NCBI RefSeq assembly: GCF_013364155.1
Contig: NZ_CP054916.1
Location: 1,356,001 to 1,420,000 of the forward strand
Length of the DNA stretch: 64,000 nucleotides
Source: Streptomyces sp. NA02950
GTDB lineage: Bacteria; Actinomycetota; Actinomycetes; Streptomycetales; Streptomycetaceae
Direction: 5' to 3'
The notes under the pieces were generated by a model. That model had not been told where the DNA came from, ran no database searches, and saw only the letters and a list, made by a program, of their open reading frames with translations. The translations under genes were made by a program, and so were the position numbers. Positions 18,700-25,478 of this stretch are shown here, one piece after another. Every line of letters begins with the position of its first letter. The first letter of the stretch is position 1.

Positions 18700-19671
18700 T
18701 CAGTCCGACGGCCGATAGCGGCGGGCCAGTTCGGTGACGGCGCGGGCCACGGCGTCCCGTAGCTCCGGCGGCCCCAGCACCTCGGCCTCGGTGCCGAGCC
18801 GCAGCACATCGTGGACGGCCACCGGCAGCGACTCCACCGGCAGTGTCACCCGCACCCGCCCCTCCTCGTCCGGCGGGCCCGCACCGGCCGCCGCCACCGC
18901 GCCGACCCCGCCGAACTGCATCGGCAGCAGCTTCCGTCCGCGTTCGGTCAGCAGCAGTTCGGCCTCGCCCTGAAAACGCGAGGACTCCAGTCGCCGGGAC
19001 GTCTCCTGCCAGTGGGCCGCGAGATCGAACCCGGCCGGGCGCTCGAAGTGTTCGTCCAGCACCTCGGCGGCCAGGATGCGCGAGACCCGGTAGCTGCGCA
19101 CGCTGTCCTCCGCGCGCGCCACCAGGTACCAGATGCCGCCCTTGAGGACGAGACCCAGCCCGTGCAGATCGCGCCGCACCTCACCGCGCCAGCGCCGGTA
19201 GTGCACCCGCAGCACCCGCCGCTCCCATACGGCCTCGGCTGCCGCGGCGAGGTGGGGCACCGGTTCGGCGTCCCGGAACCAGCCGGGGGCGTCGAGGTGG
19301 AACCGCTCCTGGATGCGGCGCGACCGCTCCTCCAGCCCGGCCGGGAGCGCGGCCCGCAGCTTCAGCTGGGCGGTGGCCAGGTCGGCGCCCAGTCCCAGTT
19401 CGGCGGCCGGGCCCGGCATCCCGGCCAGGAAGAGCGAATCGGCCTCGTCGCCGGTGAGCCCGGTCAGCCGGGTGCGGTAGCCGTCGAGCAGCCGGTAGCC
19501 CCCGGCCGGGCCGCGGTCGGCGTAGACCGGCACCCCGCTGGCACCCAGCGCCTCCACATCGCGGTAGACGGTGCGGACCGACACCTCCAGCTCGGCGGCG
19601 ATCTCCGGCGCGGTCATCCGGCCCCGGTGCTGGAGCAGCAGGAGCAGGGAGAGCAGTCGGCCGGCGCGCAT
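18700..19671 (-). CDS. HTH/WYL-domain transcriptional regulator
   Basis: A 323-residue YafY-type regulator. The N-terminal HTH_11 winged helix (about 1-60, RAGRLLSLLLLLQHRGRMTA and VSVRTVYRDVEAL) is followed by a WYL domain (about 130-215, GIWYLVARAEDSVRSYRVSR) and a WCX C-terminal extension. WYL modules bind nucleic acid or nucleotide ligands and regulate partner genes. Upstream of the start is a perfect 15-base-arm palindrome, probably its own operator, also placed to control the gene beyond, which before the IS110 insertion would have been the DUF3224 gene. ATG 19671 gives the usual start MRAGRLL; an ATG at 19680 is also possible. Confidence 0.85.
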   Translation of the reverse strand: MRAGRLLSLLLLLQHRGRMTAPEIAAELEVSVRTVYRDVEALGASGVPVYADRGPAGGYRLLDGYRTRLTGLTGDEADSLFLAGMPGPAAELGLGADLATAQLKLRAALPAGLEERSRRIQERFHLDAPGWFRDAEPVPHLAAAAEAVWERRVLRVHYRRWRGEVRRDLHGLGLVLKGGIWYLVARAEDSVRSYRVSRILAAEVLDEHFERPAGFDLAAHWQETSRRLESSRFQGEAELLLTERGRKLLPMQFGGVGAVAAAGAGPPDEEGRVRVTLPVESLPVAVHDVLRLGTEAEVLGPPELRDAVARAVTELARRYRPSD

Positions 19672-19684
19672 GGCTCCCATTGTG

Positions 19685-19719
19685 CCGCCGTACCTGACAA
19701 AAGATGTCAGGTACGGCGG
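19685..19719. promoter_or_regulatory. Long palindromic operator beside the WYL regulator
   Basis: Arms ccgccgtacctgaca (19685-19699) and tgtcaggtacggcgg (19705-19719) are perfectly complementary around aaaga. It starts 14 bases before the WYL start codon and so overlaps its promoter. A dimeric regulator site shared by the divergent genes is the simplest reading; a terminator is unlikely at this position. Confidence 0.7.
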
Positions 19720-19789
19720 GCACCGTGGTTCTCACAGCCCGGACCACTCGCCGGGCGAGGCTCCGCCGAAAGGAATCTCAATGATCGTG

Positions 19790-20995
19790 TCAAGCCGCCT
19801 GCGTGACCGGTGGGGCGGGGGTGAACGGCCTTTTGTCACGCAGCATCGCCCACAGCACGTCGACCCGGCGGCGGGCGAGTGCGAGCAGGGCCTGGGTATG
19901 CAGCAGGCCCTCGGATCGTTTCTTGAGGTAGTAGTCCCTGGACGGACCGGGCCGCATCATCGCGGTCTGCGCGGCCAGGTAGAAGATGTGTCGCAGGCGC
20001 CGGTTGTAGCGCTTGGGCCGGTGATAGTTGCCGCTGCGGCGGCCGGAGTCCCGCGCGACCGGGGCCAGGCCGGCGTGGGAGGCAAGTCGGCCGGCATCGC
20101 GGTAGCCCGACAGGTCCCCGACGATGGCGACGAACTCGGCGCCGAGGATGGGCCCCATGCCGGGCATGGACTCGATGACCTCGGCGCGGTCGTCGTCGCG
20201 GAAGGTTTCGCGGATCTCCCGGTCGTTGTCCTTGATCCGCTCGTCCAGCGTCAGCAGCTGGTGGGCGAGGTCGCAGACCAGCTTGGCAGCCCGTTTCTCG
20301 CCGGGCAGCACGGTCATCTGGGACTGGGCGGCCTCCACCGCCTTGGTGGCCACGGTGTCGGCGCTTCGGACCTTGCGGCGTTCCAGCCAGGTCGTCAGCC
20401 GCTTGACGCCGATCCGGCGGAGGGCTGCCGGGGTCTGGTACTCGGTCAGCATGACGATGGGCCCCTTGGCCGCGGAGTAGTCGAAGGCCCGTTCCAGCGC
20501 GGGACAGATCCCGACCAGCAGGTCGCGGAGCCGGTTGATCAGTCTCACCCGGTCGGCGATCAGGTCGGCCCGGTAGTTGGTGAGCACCTGGAGGGTGGTG
20601 ACCAGCTCCGGGGGTGTGTTCAGCGGGGCGAAGTCCTTCGGGCGCATGCGGGCCTGGTCGGCGATGACACGGGCGTCCTTGGCGTCGGTCTTGCCCTCCC
20701 CACGGTAGGCGCCGGACATACGGTTGACCGTCCGGCCGGGCACGTAGACCACCTGCTGGCCGTGGGCAATCAGCAGGGCCAGCAGCAGGGTGGAGGCCCT
20801 GCCGGAGATATCCACCGCCCACCGCACTTCATCGGCCCGCTCACGGGCGGTGTCGATGAGGGCGAGAATCTGCGACTCGTCGTTGATCACCTTCGTCGAG
20901 AAAAGTGTCTCGCCGTCGGCGTCGACCGCCACCGCCCAGTGATGCCCCTTGCCGGCGTCGATGCCGACCCATATCCGCGTGTGAGACGTGCTCAA
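19790..20995 (-). CDS. IS110-family transposase (DEDD recombinase)
   Basis: A ~401-residue recombinase. The N-terminal RuvC-like DEDD domain (about 1-160) shows HTRIWVGIDAGKGHHWAVAV with the first Asp, WAVDISGRAS, and GKTDAKDARVIADQARM with the last Asp residues. A coiled-coil linker precedes the C-terminal Tnp domain (about 270-370) with ESMPGMGPILGAEFVA and the SHAGLAPVARDSG segment that carries the catalytic Ser region, then GNYHRPKRYNRRLRHIFY. IS110 recombinases are guided by an RNA from the element's non-coding end and cut via this composite site. The TTG at 20995 gives the usual start; the frame extends to 21055 but that part overlaps the presumed RNA. All key motifs look intact, so the element may be active. 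Confidence 0.9.
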   Translation of the reverse strand: MSTSHTRIWVGIDAGKGHHWAVAVDADGETLFSTKVINDESQILALIDTARERADEVRWAVDISGRASTLLLALLIAHGQQVVYVPGRTVNRMSGAYRGEGKTDAKDARVIADQARMRPKDFAPLNTPPELVTTLQVLTNYRADLIADRVRLINRLRDLLVGICPALERAFDYSAAKGPIVMLTEYQTPAALRRIGVKRLTTWLERRKVRSADTVATKAVEAAQSQMTVLPGEKRAAKLVCDLAHQLLTLDERIKDNDREIRETFRDDDRAEVIESMPGMGPILGAEFVAIVGDLSGYRDAGRLASHAGLAPVARDSGRRSGNYHRPKRYNRRLRHIFYLAAQTAMMRPGPSRDYYLKKRSEGLLHTQALLALARRRVDVLWAMLRDKRPFTPAPPVTQAA

Positions 20996-21039
20996 ACTCG
21001 TTGCTCCGTTCCACCGTGACCAGCACCTTTCGTGGTCCG

Positions 21040-21180
21040 AGGAACACTCCGCCAACAGGTCCCTAACCAGCGATGACCGCAGTTCTCAATCAGTGGTCGG
21101 AGCGTCCCGGAGGACCGGGCGGCCATTCCTTTCGAGCCACGAACGGCAACCCACCATCAGCCACACCCGGTCCTCCCGGA
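21040..21180 (-). ncRNA. Candidate IS110 bridge RNA
   Basis: The non-coding stretch before the transposase can form two stem-loops in the RNA sense (minus strand). The 5' one has a lower stem 21166-21179/21106-21119 (13 of 14 pairs), a 46-base loop and a small inner GCC/GGC hairpin. The 3' one has a lower stem 21098-21105/21044-21051 (8 pairs, one G-U) and an inner GCG/CGC hairpin. The 5' loop carries UGGCUGAU (7 of 8 identical to the left target) and CGAAAGG (complementary to the right target). The 3' loop carries AUUGAGA and UUAGG, matching the element's right and left ends. This is the order known for IS621 bridge RNA. Folding was done by eye. Confidence 0.6.
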
Positions 21181-21205
21181 CCGCCAACATTCTTAGGGAT
21201 CCGCC

Positions 21206-21616
21206 ATGACCACGCACGCCACCGGCCACTTCACCTTCGCCGACTGGCGGGAGACGGACACCGGGCAGGCCGGGGACGGGGCGAGGATCGCCCGCGCCCA
21301 GGTCGTCAATGGCTACGCGGGCGCCATCACGGCGCCGGACACCGTATGCCAGTACTCGATCGTCTACACCACCGAGAAGACCGGCTCCTTCACCGGCCAT
21401 GAGCTGGTGGAGGGCGAGCTCGACGGCCGCCGGGGCGGCTTCGTGCTGGCGCAGCACGGCAGCTTCGGCGAGGACGGCACCGTGCACTGCTCGTTCGAGG
21501 TGGTGCCCGGCTCCGGCAGCGGTGAGCTGGCCACGCTCACCGGCCGGGGCTCCTTCACCGCCCCGCACGGCGTCCAGGAGGTCGCGTACTCCTTCGACTA
21601 CGAGCTGGCGGACTGA
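21206..21616 (+). CDS. DUF3224 domain protein
   Basis: A 136-residue beta-rich protein of the DUF3224 (lipocalin/allene-oxide-cyclase-like barrel) family, with HFTFADWRETDTGQ at the start, CQYSIVYTTEKTGSFTGHEL in the middle and a closing SFDYELAD strand. Function is unknown; relatives often sit beside WYL or MarR regulators in actinomycetes. It probably formed a divergent pair with the WYL gene until the IS110 element inserted 8-10 bases before its ATG. The remaining agggatccgcc still offers a ribosome site, but the original promoter and palindrome are now 1.4 kb away. Expression may therefore be lost or depend on the element. Confidence 0.75.
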   Translation: MTTHATGHFTFADWRETDTGQAGDGARIARAQVVNGYAGAITAPDTVCQYSIVYTTEKTGSFTGHELVEGELDGRRGGFVLAQHGSFGEDGTVHCSFEVVPGSGSGELATLTGRGSFTAPHGVQEVAYSFDYELAD

Positions 21617-21622
21617 CCGGGA

Positions 21623-22309
21623 TCAGCCCTGGGCGGCCAGGTCGGGGATCCGCCAGTCGATCGCGGTGTGCCCCTGGGCCTTCACCGCCTCGTCGATCTG
21701 GGTGAAGGGGTGCGAGCCGAAGAACTTCTTCGCCGACAGGGGGGAGGGGTGCGCCCCCTTCACCACCACATGCCGCTCCTCGTCGATCAGCGGCAGCTTC
21801 TTCTGGGCGTAGTTGCCCCACAGGACGAAGACGGCCGGGTCGGGCCGGGAGGCCACCGCGCGGATCACCGCGTCCGTGAACTTCTCCCACCCCTTGCTCT
21901 TGTGGGAGTTGGCCTCACCGGCTCGGACCGTCAGCACCGCGTTGAGCAGCAGCACACCCTGCTGGGCCCACGGCATCAGATAGCCGTTGTCCGGGATCGG
22001 GTGGCCCAGCTCCTCCTTCATCTCCTTGTAGATGTTGCGCAGCGACGGCGGGGTCCTCACCCCGGGCCGCACCGAGAAGCACAGACCGTGGCCCTGGCCC
22101 TCGCCGTGGTACGGGTCCTGCCCGAGGACCAGCACCTTCACCTGGTCGTACGGGGTGGCCTCCAGGGCGGCGAAGACCTCCTCGCGCGGCGGGTAGACCG
22201 GACCCCTGGCCCGCTCCTCCTCGACGAACTCGGTGAGCTCCTTGAAGTAGGGCTTCTCCAGCTCCTCGCCGAGGACGCCGCGCCAGGACTCGGGCAGCTC
22301 GTAGGGCAC
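21623..22309 (-). CDS. ung: Uracil-DNA glycosylase, family 1
   Basis: The 228-residue product removes uracil from DNA as the first step of base-excision repair. All family-1 motifs are present: the water-activating loop GQDPYHGEGQ with catalytic Asp65, the GVLLLNAVLTVR segment, and the minor-groove loop HPSPLSA with His187. Length is normal for Ung. The start is a GTG at 22309 (GTG-CCC-TAC). It converges with the DUF3224 gene, leaving only six bases. Streptomyces genomes usually hold more than one Ung-type enzyme, so this may not be the only copy. Confidence 0.9.
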   Translation of the reverse strand: MPYELPESWRGVLGEELEKPYFKELTEFVEEERARGPVYPPREEVFAALEATPYDQVKVLVLGQDPYHGEGQGHGLCFSVRPGVRTPPSLRNIYKEMKEELGHPIPDNGYLMPWAQQGVLLLNAVLTVRAGEANSHKSKGWEKFTDAVIRAVASRPDPAVFVLWGNYAQKKLPLIDEERHVVVKGAHPSPLSAKKFFGSHPFTQIDEAVKAQGHTAIDWRIPDLAAQG

Positions 22310-22392
22310 GTCAACAACCTCCGGTCGGTGTTCCGTTTACGGGCACAGAACCTACCGGCGGTCACTGACAACGCCTCATCCGGAGTCGGCTC

Positions 22393-22466
22393 CCGGCGCC
22401 CTCCCGCCACTCCGTGCCGTGCGGCCGGGAGCCCGCCGCACGGCACGGGTGGCGGGAGGGCGCCGG
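22393..22466 (-). terminator. Very long hairpin downstream of the SDR genes
   Basis: Arms 22393-22425 and 22435-22466 pair over 32 bases with one bulge and a 9-base loop. It lies 42 bases beyond the stop of the SDR gene on the minus strand and upstream of ung. It has no T-run, as is common for Streptomyces terminators. Confidence 0.75.
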
Positions 22467-22507
22467 ATCCGGCAGGCACGGGGGAGGCCGCCGGATCCGG
22501 CGCGTGC

Positions 22508-23269
22508 TCAGCCGGCTCCGGCGTTGAGGTAGATCCCGCCCTCCACCGCCAGCGTCTGACCGGTGATCCACGCCGCCTGGTCGGAGGTGAGGAAGGCGGC
22601 CGCGCCGCCGATGTCCTCGGGCGCCCCGAGCCGTCCCAGCGGATACCGCGCGGTGACCTCCTCCTCGCGCCCCTCGTAGAGCGCGGTGGCGAACTTGGTC
22701 TTCACCACGGCGGGGGCGATCGCGTTGACCCGCACCCCGGGCGCGAACTCATGGGCGAGCTGCACCGTGAGGTTGATCATGGCTGCCTTGCTCACCCCGT
22801 ACGCGGCGACGAACGGCGAGGGCGACAGCCCGGCGACCGAGGCGATGTTGACGATCGTGCCGCCGTTCTCCCGCTGCCACGCCTTCCAGGTGTGCTGGGC
22901 GAAGCCGAGTGCCGAGACCACATTGGTCTCGAAGACCTTGCGGATCACCCCGAGGTCGAGATCGGCGAGGGGTGAGTAGACCGGGTTGGTCCCGGCGTTG
23001 TTGACGAGGTGGTCGATCCGGCCGAACGCCTCCATCGCGCGCTCGACGGCGATCGCCTGGTGGGCCTCGTCATGGGCCTTGCCGGCGACGGCGATGACCC
23101 GGTCGGCGCCGAGCCGCGCCACGGCCTCCTTGAGCGAGTCCTCGTTGCGGCCGGTGATGCACACCCGGTCCCCGCGTGCCACCAGCGCCTCGGCGATGGC
23201 GAGTCCTATACCGCGGCTGGCCCCGGTGACGAGTGCCGCCCGGCCGCTGTCCTTGATCTCTGCGGTCAT
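22508..23269 (-). CDS. SDR-family oxidoreductase
   Basis: A 253-residue classical short-chain dehydrogenase. It has the NAD(P) loop TGASRGIG (about 14-21), the NNAG motif, the catalytic Ser in NIASVAGLS, and the YGVSK Tyr/Lys pair. The arginine after ITG (CITGR) suggests NADPH use. Together with the adjacent FabG-type gene (18 bases upstream, same strand) it forms a two-gene unit that could act on beta-hydroxyacyl substrates. The ATG at 23269 is taken; a GTG at 23278 is the alternative. A strong terminator follows. Confidence 0.8.
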   Translation of the reverse strand: MTAEIKDSGRAALVTGASRGIGLAIAEALVARGDRVCITGRNEDSLKEAVARLGADRVIAVAGKAHDEAHQAIAVERAMEAFGRIDHLVNNAGTNPVYSPLADLDLGVIRKVFETNVVSALGFAQHTWKAWQRENGGTIVNIASVAGLSPSPFVAAYGVSKAAMINLTVQLAHEFAPGVRVNAIAPAVVKTKFATALYEGREEEVTARYPLGRLGAPEDIGGAAAFLTSDQAAWITGQTLAVEGGIYLNAGAG

Positions 23270-23286
23270 GTGGTTCACGGCTCCAG

Positions 23287-24048
23287 TCAGTTGAGCGGGC
23301 CACCGGCCACGTACAGGACCTGTCCGGAGACAAATCCGGCCGCGTCACCGGTGAAGAAGGCGATGGCGTTGGCGATGTCCTCCGGGTGCCCGACGCGGGC
23401 CACCGGGATCTGGGTGGCGGCCGCCTTCTGGAAGTCGTCGAAGCCCATGCCGACGCGCTCGGCGGTGGCTGCGGTCATGTCGGTGGCGATGAAACCGGGC
23501 GCCACGGCGTTGGCGGTGACCCCGAACTTGCCGAGCTCCTTGGCGAGGGTCTTGGTGAAGCCCTGGAGACCGGCCTTGGCGGCGGCGTAGTTGACCTGAC
23601 CGCGGTTGCCGAGCGCCGAGCTGCTGGAGAGGTTGACGATTCGGCCGAACTCCGCGTCCACCATGTGCTTCTGGCAGGCGCGGGACATCAGGAACGCGCC
23701 CCGCAGATGGACGTTCATGACCGTGTCCCAGTCGCTGTCGCTCATCTTGAAGAGCAGATTGTCGCGGAGCACACCCGCGTTGTTGACCAGGATCGTCGGC
23801 GCGCCGAGCTCCTCGGCGACCCGCGCGACCGCGGACTCCACCTGCGCGGCGTCGGACACGTCGCAGCCCACCGCGATGGCCTTGCCGCCCGCCTTGGTGA
23901 TCTGCTCCACAGTGTCCGCACAGGACGCCTCGTCGAGGTCGAGCACGGCGACGGCGCGACCCTCCTCGGCCAGACGCACGGCGGTCGCCGCGCCGATGCC
24001 GCGGGCCGCGCCCGTCACGATGGCAACGCGCTGCTCGGTGGTGGACAT
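23287..24048 (-). CDS. fabG: 3-oxoacyl-ACP reductase-like SDR (FabG family)
   Basis: A 253-residue SDR with TGAARGIG, the long NNAGVLRDNLLFKMSDSDWD segment characteristic of FabG-like ketoacyl reductases, NLSSSSALGNRGQ with the catalytic Ser, and YAAAK. It would reduce 3-oxoacyl thioesters or oxidise 3-hydroxyacyl groups with NAD(P). It is not in a fatty-acid synthase cluster, so it may serve beta-oxidation or polyhydroxyacid metabolism; another SDR follows immediately. The ATG at 24048 is preceded by gaggagaacc, a good ribosome site. Confidence 0.85.
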   Translation of the reverse strand: MSTTEQRVAIVTGAARGIGAATAVRLAEEGRAVAVLDLDEASCADTVEQITKAGGKAIAVGCDVSDAAQVESAVARVAEELGAPTILVNNAGVLRDNLLFKMSDSDWDTVMNVHLRGAFLMSRACQKHMVDAEFGRIVNLSSSSALGNRGQVNYAAAKAGLQGFTKTLAKELGKFGVTANAVAPGFIATDMTAATAERVGMGFDDFQKAAATQIPVARVGHPEDIANAIAFFTGDAAGFVSGQVLYVAGGPLN

Positions 24049-24206
24049 GCGGGTTCTCCTCGCCTCGGTAGCGGCTCACCACCCCGGTTCCGGCAGGTGA
24101 GCAACCGCTTAGTCGCTTCAGCAGCTGAGACGCTATGAGGACCGTCCTCGCCTGTCAACGACCCCCTTTTATGCACTCGCTCACCTCCGGGTGTCCGGTG
24201 CGCCGC

Positions 24207-24602
24207 TCAGCGCACCAGCAGGTCGAGCAACCGCTCGGCCTCCGCGGCCGGGTCCGCCGTCAGCCCGGTGTGCACCGGCCCCGGCTGGACGACCGTGGAG
24301 CGCGGGGCCACCAGCCAGCGGAACCGCCGGCCCGCGTCGTCGCCCGCCGCCTGCCCGGCCCGCTCGCCCCCGCTGCACATCCCCTCCACGGCGCACAGCG
24401 CGGCCCGTACGCCCGCCACGTCCGCCGAGGGGTCGAGCGCCAGCAGCCGGGCCTCGTCCAGATGGATCCGGGCGGTGACGAAGGACCGCGCGCGGCAGTA
24501 GACGACCACCCCCGCGTTGATCAGCTCCCCGCGCTCGACCCGGGGCACCACCCGCACCACCGCGTACTCGAAAACATCCCGGCCGTTGTGCAGCCCGCTC
24601 AC
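24207..24602 (-). CDS. DUF3037 domain protein
   Basis: A 131-residue protein with the DUF3037 opening FEYAVVRVVPRVERGELINA followed by GVVVYCRARSF and DEARLLALDPSADV. The family is nearly always found next to a HipA-like kinase, as here: its GTG start overlaps the kinase stop (GTGA), so the two are translationally coupled. The function of DUF3037 is unknown; a substrate or regulator of the kinase is the natural guess. No signal peptide or membrane segment. Confidence 0.75.
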   Translation of the reverse strand: MSGLHNGRDVFEYAVVRVVPRVERGELINAGVVVYCRARSFVTARIHLDEARLLALDPSADVAGVRAALCAVEGMCSGGERAGQAAGDDAGRRFRWLVAPRSTVVQPGPVHTGLTADPAAEAERLLDLLVR

Positions 24603-25423
24603 GTGCCCGCCTTTCCGTCGACCCACACCCGCAGCCAGTCCGGGGCCCGGGAGGGACCCGTTCCGGCGCGTTCGCCAACGGTGATCCTCTCGCCCACCGT
24701 CGCGGCGCGCTCCACAAGCACCTCGACATAGGCGCGGCGCACCGCCGCGGGCCCGTCGAAACCGGGCTCGTCGACCAGCCATTCGTCGGGGACGTCGGCC
24801 ACCACCTCGGTGAGCAGTTCCTCGGTGATCCGCGGGGCCAGGGCCTCGGCGGCCGCGGCGATGTCCGGGGCGAAGGGCGCCAGGACGTGGTCGGAGGCGT
24901 CGTAGGGCTTGGCGGCGGCCGCCTCGAGACCGCGCCAGCCGTGGTGCCAGATCATGGTCGCGCCGTGGTCGATGAGCCACAGCTTTCCATGCCAGACCAG
25001 CAGGTTGGGGTTGCGCCAGGACCGGTCCACATTGCCGATGAGCGCGTCGAACCACACCACGTGTCCCGCCTCGGCCGGGCCCACCTCGAAGGCCAGCGGG
25101 TCGAAGCCGAGCGAACCGGGGAGGTAGTCCATGCCCAGGTTGAGCCCGCCACTGGCCTTGAGCAGCTCCTGCACCTCCTGGTCCGGTTCGCTCAGGCCGA
25201 TCACCGGGTCCAGCTGGATCCGCACCAGATCCGGGACACGCAGGGACAGGCGGCGGCCCAGCTGACCGCAGATGACCTCGGCGACGAGGGTTTTGCGGCC
25301 CTGCCCCGCGCCGGTGAACTTCATGACGTAGGTGCCCAGATCGTCGGCCTCGACGATGCCGGGGAGCGACCCGCCCTCACGCAAGGGCGTGACATACCGC
25401 GTCGCGGTGACTTCAGGAAGCAT
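24599..25423 (-). CDS. HipA-like kinase family protein
   Basis: A 274-residue relative of the HipA Ser/Thr kinase fold. The ATP-binding Lys is likely in GTYVMKFTGAGQGRK (about 30-44). The catalytic loop is FDALIGNVDRSWRNPNLL with Asp and Asn, and the metal-binding Asp is in LWLIDHGATM. It lacks the N-subdomain-1 of true HipA, and there is no HipB-like DNA-binding antitoxin nearby. Instead it is coupled to DUF3037, a widespread but uncharacterised two-gene arrangement. Substrate unknown. Start ATG 25423 diverges from the S9 peptidase with 55 bases between. Confidence 0.8.
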   Translation of the reverse strand: MLPEVTATRYVTPLREGGSLPGIVEADDLGTYVMKFTGAGQGRKTLVAEVICGQLGRRLSLRVPDLVRIQLDPVIGLSEPDQEVQELLKASGGLNLGMDYLPGSLGFDPLAFEVGPAEAGHVVWFDALIGNVDRSWRNPNLLVWHGKLWLIDHGATMIWHHGWRGLEAAAAKPYDASDHVLAPFAPDIAAAAEALAPRITEELLTEVVADVPDEWLVDEPGFDGPAAVRRAYVEVLVERAATVGERITVGERAGTGPSRAPDWLRVWVDGKAGT

Positions 25424-25478
25424 TTCCCCAGGCTACTGAGGGGCGCAACGCGATTTCCGGCATGGCATAGTCCCCCGC

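Larger units (their letters stand above)
19772..21197 (-). mobile_element. IS110-family insertion sequence
   Basis: A ~1.42 kb element with one transposase gene (minus strand) and a ~200-base non-coding left end. IS110 elements lack terminal inverted repeats and insert at a short shared core. Here a GG (or AGG) is shared by the two junctions, at 19772-19773 and 21196-21197. Removing the element rebuilds gaaagg-gatccgcc-atg, a good ribosome site for the DUF3224 gene. Other possible cores are CT (19777-19778/21192-21193) and ATGA (19781-19784/21206-21209). The GG reading is preferred because guides in the non-coding end fit it best. Ends are inferred, not proven. The insertion separates DUF3224 from its upstream palindrome by 1.4 kb. 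Confidence 0.75.

Noticed and set aside
19777..21193. CT dinucleotide as the IS110 core
   Set aside because: It places a 10-base guide match right next to the core, but the other guides and the rebuilt ribosome site fit less well than with GG; kept as alternative.
19781..21209. ATGA as a target duplication of the IS110 element
   Set aside because: It also rebuilds a good start for DUF3224, but then no guide lies next to the core; IS110 elements do not make such duplications.
24207..25423. HipBA toxin-antitoxin system
   Set aside because: No HipB-like DNA-binding gene and the kinase lacks the N-terminal HipA subdomain; DUF3037 is not an antitoxin by any visible feature.
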